Assembly (NCBI RefSeq): GCF_026651875.1
Contig: NZ_CP104067.1
Location: 4,764,501 to 4,828,500 of the forward strand
DNA length: 64,000 nt
Direction of reading: 5' to 3'
DNA from: Alicyclobacillus fastidiosus
GTDB lineage: Bacteria > Bacillota > Bacilli > Alicyclobacillales > Alicyclobacillaceae
Part shown: piece after piece, positions 18,311 to 25,855 of the stretch
How positions within the stretch are numbered: the stretch's first letter is position 1
Layout: each line of letters begins with the position of its first letter
Notes under the pieces: generated by a model
Databases searched by the model: none
The model's input: the letters and a program-made list of their open reading frames with translations, nothing else
What the model was told of the DNA's origin: nothing
Program-made: the position numbers and the translations under genes

Positions 18311-19081
18311 CTATGCCCGAACGAGGTACCCCAAATCCTTAGAGAGCTGATGCGCGGCGCTCTTCAGAGCCTGAATCAATCCCGAGTCAGCGTCAATGCG
18401 CAGCCCTCCCTGTGTCCCGACGACGACCAGAGCGGCCTGCAACCCACCCGACCTGTTGAAAACAGGTGCGGCCGCGGCTGCAATACCCGGGATATGTTCA
18501 CCATCAACGGTCGCGTAACCCGCATCTCGAACGCGTTCTAACCTGTCGGCAAGAAGCGTGCGGTCGAGACCAAACCGCTCTATTTCCTGTTCTAACATCG
18601 GCTGAAGTCTGTCAACAGGCATGAACGCAGAGAAGATTAAGCCGGTCGCACTGTGAGTCAAGCTCACTCGACTTCCAACTTTGATGCCGATATTAACCGT
18701 GCGATCACTCTCTTGCCAGAGCAGAAAGAAAGGGCCACTCTGGCCCCAAATGCCGAGTGCGAACGTTTCATTAAATTGAGCCTGAAGCTCATCAATATAT
18801 AATTTTGCCTGACTCCTGATGTCGAACTGCTCTGACGCGATTAAGCCGAGCAACAGAAGCTCGTTACCTAATGCATACTTCAAGTCTCGACCTTTGGATA
18901 AAAAGCCGATCCGGGTCAAACTCACTAAATACTTATGTAGTTTCGTTTTTGTCATTCCACAGCGGTTTGACAACTCCATCATGGACAGGGGCCTGCTCGA
19001 TTCAGACACTGCCTTGAGTATCGCGTATGCCTGTTCTATCGATTGAATCCCTTGTGATTCCTTCCGGAACTCCGTGTTCAA
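18311..19081 (-). CDS. IclR-family transcriptional regulator
   Basis: Winged helix-turn-helix (LSMMELSNRCGMTKTKLHKYLVSL) then the IclR sensor domain (about 80-255). I prefer TTG 19081, which has GAGGGG upstream; the longer frame from GTG 19117 adds 12 residues and lacks such a site. Divergent from the luciferase-like monooxygenase/flavin reductase operon, whose promoter region holds a perfect palindrome, so it is the natural candidate regulator of that operon. Confidence 0.82.
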   Translation of the reverse strand: MNTEFRKESQGIQSIEQAYAILKAVSESSRPLSMMELSNRCGMTKTKLHKYLVSLTRIGFLSKGRDLKYALGNELLLLGLIASEQFDIRSQAKLYIDELQAQFNETFALGIWGQSGPFFLLWQESDRTVNIGIKVGSRVSLTHSATGLIFSAFMPVDRLQPMLEQEIERFGLDRTLLADRLERVRDAGYATVDGEHIPGIAAAAAPVFNRSGGLQAALVVVGTQGGLRIDADSGLIQALKSAAHQLSKDLGYLVRA

Positions 19082-19282
19082 TACAATTCCCCTCGTGAAG
19101 CCAGCAGTTTTCTCCACTATAGCACATCAAAAACGCAAATTTTCCGTCTGCGGGTGCCGCGGTGATCGCGTGAATGCAAATCCATGTTCGTGAGTACGCT
19201 GCTCAATTTGTACAAAGCCCATATCGGTACATCACGATTGACAAACAATTAGAATCGTCATACGATTTTGAATGAGTTCATA

Positions 19283-19305
19283 TATAGTGAATTCAGTTCA
19301 CTATA
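19283..19305. promoter_or_regulatory. Palindromic operator upstream of the monooxygenase operon
   Basis: TATAGTGAA-N5-TTCACTATA, perfect 9-bp arms, centred about 34 bp upstream of the monooxygenase start and so in the promoter region. Likely bound by the divergent IclR regulator; the half-site differs from the GGAAAC type seen near 2240. Confidence 0.6.
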
Positions 19306-19327
19306 ATTAAAAAAGGGGATGTTTCGC

Positions 19328-20398
19328 ATGAAGTTTGGCTATTTCACGCTTACAGACAACCCAGCCGAATACGGTAAGGAACGCAAGGACTCGAATCAGA
19401 TGCTGCTCGACCTAGTCGAGCAGGCGATATACGCCGAAGAACTTGGATTTCACTCACTGTGGGTACCAGAGCATCACTTTTCGGTATTGGGGGTATTGCC
19501 TTCTCCATCGATGTTGCTGGCTCACGTGGCAGCGAAGACGCGCCATCTGCAACTCGCCCCCGCGGTGGTCCTATTGCCGGCGAGTCACCCAGTCCGCATG
19601 GCTGAGGAATACGCGCTGTTGGACTTACTCAGCAACGGTCGGGCCATCTTCTCCGCAGGGCGAGGCTACGATAAACGTGAATACGATGCGTTTGGTATCA
19701 ACTTTCAGGACAGTCGAGATATTTTCTTTGAAGGACTGGACATCATTCAACTGGCGTGGACAAAGAAAGCGTTCTCATATGATGGGAAATTTTATAAAGT
19801 CCCTGAAATTAGCATCACACCGAGACCGGTTCAAGACCCGCATCCCCCTATCTATGTCGCCTCTTTTAGTCAACCCTCGTTAGAAAAGGCCGCAGAGATG
19901 GGAGAACACGTCATCTTTGCACCGTTCGCGGCAAACATGGTATTCGGGAGCATTGCAAATGCAGTGAACACATTCAAAAAGTCGTCGCAGGAACACGGCT
20001 TTGTAGATAAAAAAGTTAGGTGTTCCTACTTTTTGAATGTCACAGAAACAAAAGACGAGGCAGAAGAAACCAAACGCCGTATGCTCAAATACTTCCATGG
20101 AATCGTCCCGGCATTTCCATCAGACCCCACCACGGCTCCGCCACATATTCGTTACTTCATCGATATCGTCGATAGGTTACGTCAATTGCAGACGACCGAC
20201 TTAAGCGATCAGACCATTATCGTCGGCGATGCTGAGTACTGCACGGAGGCGTTGAAGAAAGTGGAAGCGGCAGGCGTGGAAGAAGTCATCATCTATTTCG
20301 ACTTCGGAGGTTTAAGTCACAAGGAGACATTGAAGTCGATGGAACGTTTTTCTAAACACGTATTGCCCCACTTCACCCACGATGTTGTAACCGCATGA
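19328..20398 (+). CDS. Luciferase-like flavin-dependent monooxygenase
   Basis: LLM-family, bacterial-luciferase-fold oxygenase of about 356 residues using reduced FMN from a partner reductase. It starts MKFGYFTLTDNPAEYG; typical segments are EELGFHSLWVPEHHF, LAPAVVLLPASHPVRMAEEYALLDLLSNGR and a late EVIIYFDFGG. I use ATG 19328 because the AAAAGGGG site sits 10 bp before it; the ATG at 19319 abuts that site. The flavin reductase follows after 38 bp and completes a two-component system. Substrate unknown; the aromatic context makes an aromatic or N-heterocyclic compound plausible. Confidence 0.85.
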   Translation: MKFGYFTLTDNPAEYGKERKDSNQMLLDLVEQAIYAEELGFHSLWVPEHHFSVLGVLPSPSMLLAHVAAKTRHLQLAPAVVLLPASHPVRMAEEYALLDLLSNGRAIFSAGRGYDKREYDAFGINFQDSRDIFFEGLDIIQLAWTKKAFSYDGKFYKVPEISITPRPVQDPHPPIYVASFSQPSLEKAAEMGEHVIFAPFAANMVFGSIANAVNTFKKSSQEHGFVDKKVRCSYFLNVTETKDEAEETKRRMLKYFHGIVPAFPSDPTTAPPHIRYFIDIVDRLRQLQTTDLSDQTIIVGDAEYCTEALKKVEAAGVEEVIIYFDFGGLSHKETLKSMERFSKHVLPHFTHDVVTA

Positions 20399-20436
20399 CG
20401 AGATGTATCGAATCCACCTCACAGGAGGGCACAAGT

Positions 20437-20934
20437 ATGCAATCCACTGTAGCTAGTGTGGAGTTTCGCAAGGCGATGGGGGAATTCGCCACCGGTATCA
20501 CCGTCGTCACGACCTTGGACGGAGAGCTTGTACGTGGGATGACTGCGAACTCCTTTACTTCTGTATCACTCAATCCGCCGTTGATTCTCGTCTCTGTGGA
20601 TAAACGTGCAAATCACTTCCGCTACATCGCACATGCGAAACGTTTTGGCGTAAGCGTATTGGCAGCGCACCAGGAGGAGGTCTCACGACACTTTGCGGGT
20701 CACCCTAGCCACGAGATCGAATCTTCATTACGCTATACACAGTTTCAGGGAATTCCCGTATTAGAGGACTGCAACATGTGGGCCGCATGCCGCTTGTGGG
20801 CAACCTATGACGGAGGCGATCACGCTCTGTTCGTCGGTGAAGTTCTTTCGCATCATCGTACGGATGGGGAACCGCTGCTGTTCTATCGAGGCCAATACCG
20901 CGTACTGCATTCGAGTGCAAACGCATCTGTCTGA
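20437..20934 (+). CDS. Flavin reductase (FMN) partner of the monooxygenase
   Basis: 165 residues of the flavin-reductase-like (FMN-binding split-barrel) fold: FRKAMGEFATGITVVTTLDGE, RGMTANSFTSVSLNPPLILVSVD and a terminal FYRGQYR, all typical of HpaC-type reductases. ATG 20437 follows CACAGGAGGGC with good spacing; the in-frame ATG at 20395, overlapping the upstream stop, lacks one. It should supply FMNH2 to the luciferase-like oxygenase. Confidence 0.88.
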   Translation: MQSTVASVEFRKAMGEFATGITVVTTLDGELVRGMTANSFTSVSLNPPLILVSVDKRANHFRYIAHAKRFGVSVLAAHQEEVSRHFAGHPSHEIESSLRYTQFQGIPVLEDCNMWAACRLWATYDGGDHALFVGEVLSHHRTDGEPLLFYRGQYRVLHSSANASV

Positions 20935-20961
20935 GAGGAATAGGCAAAATAGGCGTAAAGC

Positions 20962-20995
20962 TCAAGAGCCAACTGTTTTGAGCGTTGGCTCTTGA
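20962..20995. terminator. Bidirectional terminator-like hairpin
   Basis: TCAAGAGCCAAC pairs perfectly with GTTGGCTCTTGA around a 10-base loop, located between the converging flavin reductase and IclR genes. The T tract is short on either strand. Confidence 0.65.
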
Positions 20996-21020
20996 ACTGT
21001 CCTGCCTTGCAGCGCCCGAA

Positions 21021-21899
21021 TTAATCCATGAATCTCCGCTTTTTCCACCGAATCGTGTCAAGGCGGCGCGTGATCAACCTGCTACATTTTTTCATCTCCT
21101 CAATTAGATAGTCCGTTTTTCGCAGCGAGTAGTGCTCCGTTGGGCAAGTGATACTGATGGCAGCGATCACTCGCTCTGACAGATCGCTAAAAATAGGCAC
21201 TGAAAGAGCGAACCTAGATGGTCGGTATTGTTCGTACGACTCAGCGTATTCCTGTTGTCTGATTCTATACAGCTCTTCCTTTAACCGCGTCGGATCCGTT
21301 ACTGTCTTTTGCGTATACTGTTTCATAGGAAGGCTGGTATATCGCTCAATCTCTGGTTCGTCTTGAAAGGCTAACAACAATTTGCCCACGGCTGTACAGT
21401 GGCACGCGACTCTCCTCCCCATTCCATTGAAAAACAACGTGTCGGTGTCCTCGGGAAACTTCAATAGATACACGACATCCCCCATATCGTAGATGGCCAG
21501 TTGAATCACCTCGCCAAGCTTTTCAGCGAGCAGTCCCAACAGGGGAAAGGCTACAGTACAGATGTCGATCTCGTGGTAAAAGACCGTCCCTATTTCAAAC
21601 GCGCCAACTGAGAGCGAGTACTTCTTATTCTTTGGATTCTGTTGAATCACGTTTTCCTCGACGAGCGTGCGCACCAGCCGAAATACGGCGCTTTTATGGA
21701 GGTTGAGCCGATCGCTGAGCTCCTTTATACCCAATTCCGGACTGGCGTGAGAAAATTGCCGCAATAGACGCACTGCATTGCGCACTGAAGAAAGCACGAC
21801 CTGAGCCTGTTCCATAGCCGGTGTCTGCCCCCCAAAGACGACAGGATGTCTCTCTATTTTCCATCGAAGTTTCCTGAGACGCGACAACATGCTCCCCAC
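21021..21899 (-). CDS. IclR-family transcriptional regulator
   Basis: Up to 292 residues with the winged helix-turn-helix at about 45-105 (LGIKELSDRLNLHKSAVFRLVRTLVEE) and an IclR sensor domain to about 280. GTG 21899 lies 4 bp after the small dioxygenase subunit stop; ATG 21890 or 21815 are alternative starts. A basic stretch, KKRR, ends the protein. It is the last gene of the Rieske dioxygenase operon, so it probably regulates that operon. Confidence 0.82.
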   Translation of the reverse strand: MGSMLSRLRKLRWKIERHPVVFGGQTPAMEQAQVVLSSVRNAVRLLRQFSHASPELGIKELSDRLNLHKSAVFRLVRTLVEENVIQQNPKNKKYSLSVGAFEIGTVFYHEIDICTVAFPLLGLLAEKLGEVIQLAIYDMGDVVYLLKFPEDTDTLFFNGMGRRVACHCTAVGKLLLAFQDEPEIERYTSLPMKQYTQKTVTDPTRLKEELYRIRQQEYAESYEQYRPSRFALSVPIFSDLSERVIAAISITCPTEHYSLRKTDYLIEEMKKCSRLITRRLDTIRWKKRRFMD

Positions 21900-21903
21900 T
21901 AGC

Positions 21904-22377
21904 CTAAATCGGGATGACTAACAGCGTGGGTATCCGCGTGGTGTCGAAGATCACACTTTTTTCAATAAATTTTGGTCCACCTTCAAAGAAGACGACTCGA
22001 TCCACATATTTCCCCGTATTGTAGAGCGTCGTGGAACCCTCATTCGTAGTGCGGAACACCGTGTAGTTCGTGTGAACGGTAAAAACGCCTTCCGTTTCAC
22101 CAACCACCCGCACGGCGCTTATCATGTGCCGATACCACTGGTGTTCGTAAACGTTTGCCTCGCGAAGTGATTGAATTCTATCTTTCAACATTCCACGACT
22201 GTCACAGTACATCACCGTCATCGGTAAGTTCCGTTCTTCATTCTCACGGGAAATGATGCGGTAAAGACAATCTTCCGTAAAAAAATCGGGCCATTCCTCG
22301 AGACGATCATCGTCAACACAATGTACGTATTCTGCCAATAGATCCTCGATGGGGCGTTGTGCGGATTGTAAATCCAT
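21904..22377 (-). CDS. Aromatic-ring-hydroxylating dioxygenase small (beta) subunit
   Basis: 157-residue SnoaL/NTF2-like beta subunit: IEDLLAEYVHCVDDDRLEEWPDFFTEDCLYRII near the start, then a DSRGMLKDRIQSLREANVYEHQWYRHMIS helix and barrel, as in anthranilate, benzoate and salicylate oxygenases. It supports the structure of the alpha subunit hexamer rather than catalysis. 46 bp after the alpha gene; the ATG follows GAGAGGAGAG. Confidence 0.85.
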   Translation of the reverse strand: MDLQSAQRPIEDLLAEYVHCVDDDRLEEWPDFFTEDCLYRIISRENEERNLPMTVMYCDSRGMLKDRIQSLREANVYEHQWYRHMISAVRVVGETEGVFTVHTNYTVFRTTNEGSTTLYNTGKYVDRVVFFEGGPKFIEKSVIFDTTRIPTLLVIPI

Positions 22378-22423
22378 AACAGTCTCTCCTCTCTACCATG
22401 ACGAACCCTGTGGAAGCCAGTCT

Positions 22424-23674
22424 TCAAAAATTCATAAACGCCCTGTACTGCTGCCAAAATCCCCGAATAGATGTCTCCGTTACTCGGTGTTCCTGACTCT
22501 CGACACCCGTCCCGCCCATCTCGACAAATGACGACTGATCCTCGTCTCGAATGACGCCCTTCTGCACGATTTCACCAATGGCTCCATCCTCCATGGAAAT
22601 CAGTCCAGCCGGTCCAATGAGATTCGACTGTTTCACGCGAATGTTTCGCATCGTGTCATCGTCATCCGCATACCCGAAGTACGTCCAAATTAGCTCCGTC
22701 TCGCTTGGCCCCTTCGGGACAATTTGTCGAACGGCGAGCGTATTGTAAATTTGTTGGACGACCAGATTTGGGAAAATGGTCTGAATCGCCAATGTCACCC
22801 CGTCGTCAAACTCGGGCCTTCCGGCCAGAAGCGATTCGTCTTCCAAGGTGAATTTGGACTGGTATGATCTCAAATTTGACTTTTGATACTCGCCCTCTCG
22901 ACCTTCGTCCGTGTTCATCTTGGTGAAACTGATATGGTGCCCACCCGTCTCGTCTACTTCAATCCCGCCCTTCTGCGACAACCGGTTCAGCCCGAATGTG
23001 GCAAAGAACAAATGAAGAAGACTCGCGTGATATGAATCCTTTACATTTTCAAAATATAGCTTCCAATTGTTCTGCAAATATTGATGGTTGTATCCGAGTA
23101 GTTGAATTGGCCGATTGAACACCCTGTCGATGTTCTCCCGCATGCGCTGTCCCAAGTACGTTTCAATGGAAGGCATATCCTGTTGAAAACTTACAAATAC
23201 GAGTCCGTTGTAGGTGGTGACGTTCAGCGTCTGAAGAGAGTGTTCTGACATCCGGAACCCCTCTTCCATCCCGCCTTTTCCCGAGATCCCATGTTGAAAA
23301 GGGACGCCCCGAAGCGCTCCTGTCGAATCGTAACTCCACAAGTGATATGGGCAGCTGAAGCTAAGGCGGTTGCCACTGTTCTCCAGACAAACCATCGATC
23401 CACGGTGTGCACACCGATTCACAAACGACCGTAGGTTTCCTTCTTTGTCGCGTGTGACAACGATGGGCGTATCTCCTACGAAGTTCGTCTTAAAATCCCC
23501 CGGCTGTGCCAATTCGATTTCCAAACCGACAAAGTTCCAGGTCTGCCCTCGATAAAGCCGTTCCTGCTCCAGTTCGTAGATATCGCGGTCCAAAAAGACG
23601 CGGTACGGCACACGCGTGACCCCCTCAGTTGGCCACTGGAAATCTGACAGACGTTCCGTCACCGATGCATTCAT
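22424..23674 (-). CDS. Rieske non-heme iron oxygenase alpha subunit (salicylate 5-hydroxylase/anthranilate dioxygenase type)
   Basis: 416-residue catalytic subunit. The Rieske [2Fe-2S] ligands are Cys88/His90 (NRCAHRGS) and Cys108/His111 (CPYHLW). The mononuclear iron region is NWKLYFENVKDSYHASLLH. From memory, overall spacing and the C-terminal EMGG...VTETSIRGFWQQYR resemble NagG of salicylate 5-hydroxylase and AntA/AndAc of anthranilate dioxygenase. A salicylate 5-hydroxylase would make gentisate, the substrate of the dioxygenase at 4466-5578, hence my preference; this is inference. No ferredoxin or reductase gene is in the window. Confidence 0.82.
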   Translation of the reverse strand: MNASVTERLSDFQWPTEGVTRVPYRVFLDRDIYELEQERLYRGQTWNFVGLEIELAQPGDFKTNFVGDTPIVVTRDKEGNLRSFVNRCAHRGSMVCLENSGNRLSFSCPYHLWSYDSTGALRGVPFQHGISGKGGMEEGFRMSEHSLQTLNVTTYNGLVFVSFQQDMPSIETYLGQRMRENIDRVFNRPIQLLGYNHQYLQNNWKLYFENVKDSYHASLLHLFFATFGLNRLSQKGGIEVDETGGHHISFTKMNTDEGREGEYQKSNLRSYQSKFTLEDESLLAGRPEFDDGVTLAIQTIFPNLVVQQIYNTLAVRQIVPKGPSETELIWTYFGYADDDDTMRNIRVKQSNLIGPAGLISMEDGAIGEIVQKGVIRDEDQSSFVEMGGTGVESQEHRVTETSIRGFWQQYRAFMNF

Positions 23675-23755
23675 ACGATTCTTCCCTCCATACTTTTGTG
23701 GTCAGTTGCCTCTTCCACAGCGTAGCGAGAAATGAAACAAAATGCCTGGACTGGT

Positions 23756-23768
23756 TTCGGAATCCGAA
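23756..23768. promoter_or_regulatory. Short palindrome upstream of the Rieske dioxygenase
   Basis: TTCGG-AAT-CCGAA, a perfect 13-bp palindrome 82 bp upstream of the alpha-subunit start, in a 288-bp gap that separates it from the transporter gene. It may be an operator for the operon's IclR regulator. Not matched to a known site. Confidence 0.35.
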
Positions 23769-23962
23769 CTCGATACAGAATTTGATTGCCGACACCAATG
23801 TCTCCAACACGTACACGGTACACTCTGATGTCGAACAGAAACTTCCTCCTATATCTCGATCATGCGCCTACGTACCATCCGCAACAAAAATGACATCGAA
23901 TATTCAGATAATAACGTGTGTAAGCGCACATAGGACCTTCCATCGCAGTGGCGAATGAACCG

Positions 23963-25312
23963 TCAGGAGACAGATGCTTCGCCGAGCGGATCGGGACTGA
24001 AACGCTCGTAACGAATCGGCGACAAGGCCACTGCCGCCATCGCCAGCAGTGACATGACGGCAAAGGCGACCATATAGCCTTCCAGCGTCATCGGATACAC
24101 AGCCAGCCACCCCACGACAACTGGGCCAAAAATAGAGCCGAGACGTCCCACCCCGGCGTTCCACCCGATCCCGCTGGCACGCACATTTGCTGGATAAATA
24201 TGGGCCATTGTCGTGTTGATGCCCGCTTGAACAGCGGTAAACAGTCCTACCAGAATACTAAAGGCGTAGATATAGGCATTCGTAGAATTCACGCCGAAGA
24301 GGACGACACTTAGGGACAGTAACACAAAATATACAATTGTCACCCGTTTCGCTCCAAACCGGTCCATCAGTGTGCCCATGATGAGATTTCCGACTACCTG
24401 TGCGAGATCGACAGCGAGGCTGTAGGAATAGCTTCGAACTAGACCGTGTCCGTGTTTGACCATCAACGTCGGGAGCCACGTCGCGTAACCGTACATGAAT
24501 AACAATGTGAAGAAGGAGGCGACCCACAACAAGACCGTCGTTCGCCCCATGCCGCCTTTGAACAGCAAACCGATTTGCGCCAATGAGTGACTCTCCTCCA
24601 ACTCATCCAGATGAAACTCAAAGGCGCCGTTTTCAAATTGCGTATACCCTAAGCGAGAGAGCGTCTTGCGGACTTGGTCTGGCCTTCCCCACTTCACCAA
24701 GATCTGCAAGGATTCGGGCAGCCATCGGGCCAGTACAGCGGCATACAAAATCGGAATGAGTCCGACGAGGAACATTCCGCGCCATCCAAACGCTGGGATG
24801 ATGAGCATCGCCATCACCGCGGACAGCGCCCACCCGACAATAAAACCTGCATAAACCGACGATACCCAAAAGCCACGTCTCTGAGGCGGGGCATACTCAG
24901 CGGCGATGGATGCCGAGATAGGCATTACGCCCCCAATCCCAAAACCGCCGAGGACGCGGAACACTGCAAAACTTCCATAACCGTTTGCAGACATTGCGAG
25001 GCCCGTAAATATAGAAAACCAAATTAAACCAAAAATCATGACTCTGCGTCTCCCAAACCGATCCGCGATTGGCCCAAGTACAATGGACCCGATGAGTAAA
25101 CCGATAAATCCGTACGATGCCAGTGCCCCGTTTTCGATCGGCGTCAAATGCCACAACGGGCCGAGCTTGGGCATGACATAGGGAATGATCATCGTATCAT
25201 AGCCTTCAAATACCATGACCAGAGACACAATCAACAGAAGTGTGTAACGACGAGGTGTCATTGGCAGTTCTCGCAACAAGCCAGACATATAAATCTCTTT
25301 CTTTTCACCCAT
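23963..25312 (-). CDS. MFS transporter, aromatic acid:H+ symporter type
   Basis: 449 residues, 12 predicted membrane segments, inner-membrane importer. The loop 2-3 signature GPIADRFGRRRVMIFG and the loop 8-9 counterpart GTLMDRFGAKRVTIVY are typical of the major facilitator superfamily, and the segment GYDTMIIPYVMPKLG in helix 1 (with Asp) is seen in aromatic-acid transporters such as PcaK and BenK. Same strand and upstream of the Rieske dioxygenase, so it probably imports its substrate. Confidence 0.82.
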   Translation of the reverse strand: MGEKKEIYMSGLLRELPMTPRRYTLLLIVSLVMVFEGYDTMIIPYVMPKLGPLWHLTPIENGALASYGFIGLLIGSIVLGPIADRFGRRRVMIFGLIWFSIFTGLAMSANGYGSFAVFRVLGGFGIGGVMPISASIAAEYAPPQRRGFWVSSVYAGFIVGWALSAVMAMLIIPAFGWRGMFLVGLIPILYAAVLARWLPESLQILVKWGRPDQVRKTLSRLGYTQFENGAFEFHLDELEESHSLAQIGLLFKGGMGRTTVLLWVASFFTLLFMYGYATWLPTLMVKHGHGLVRSYSYSLAVDLAQVVGNLIMGTLMDRFGAKRVTIVYFVLLSLSVVLFGVNSTNAYIYAFSILVGLFTAVQAGINTTMAHIYPANVRASGIGWNAGVGRLGSIFGPVVVGWLAVYPMTLEGYMVAFAVMSLLAMAAVALSPIRYERFSPDPLGEASVS

Positions 25313-25855
25313 CCACTATAACGCTCCTTTTGACCCCTAAGCTTGTGTAAATCTACCTAGTAAATAGACGTCGGGGCTTCTCCATTTCTTTTGTACGACC
25401 CCAAAGACCGCCCACTTGCGCGAACCGCTTATGGACAATTCCGTCAAAGCGCCTGGCAAGCTTCGAATATTATTGAATGCGCTTACACAAAAGGTAAACC
25501 TCCCTTATAGTGACGTTGTACATCTGATTGATTTCAATTTTAATCCCGCTTGTTTTACAAGATCCACAGTATGTTCCGTATATCGAAATGAATCGCCAAG
25601 AAGTACGTCATCGTGACTTGCGCCGCTGGCAACTCGTCAAAAGCATCTCTCGCATACGCGCTCAACTGCTGGCACTAGTGGGATATATAGACCGATTCCG
25701 TACAACGATGTTATGATCTGCGTGAAAATCGCACAGACAAAATAGATTAGATTCCCTAACCCATCAAGGCTGAACGGGGTTGCGCGAGACCGCCGCAGTT
25801 CATTCGAGTGCAAGGGGCTCAATTTTCTGTTGACTCGTGCATCGAGGTGTCCATG
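25313..25855. other. Divergent intergenic region, no supported gene
   Basis: About 540 bp between the divergent transporter and histidine kinase. A 62-codon frame (25528-25716) with an arginine-rich translation is open but has no ribosome-binding site, so I do not call it. No hairpin or repeat stood out. Confidence 0.4.

Noticed and set aside
18311..19117. Start of the IclR gene at GTG 19117
   Set aside because: TTG 19081 has a good ribosome-binding site; the GTG does not. Kept only as an alternative.
25528..25716. 62-codon plus-strand frame with an Arg-rich translation in the kinase/transporter gap
   Set aside because: No ribosome-binding site, no recognisable similarity, and it overlaps nothing that would explain it.
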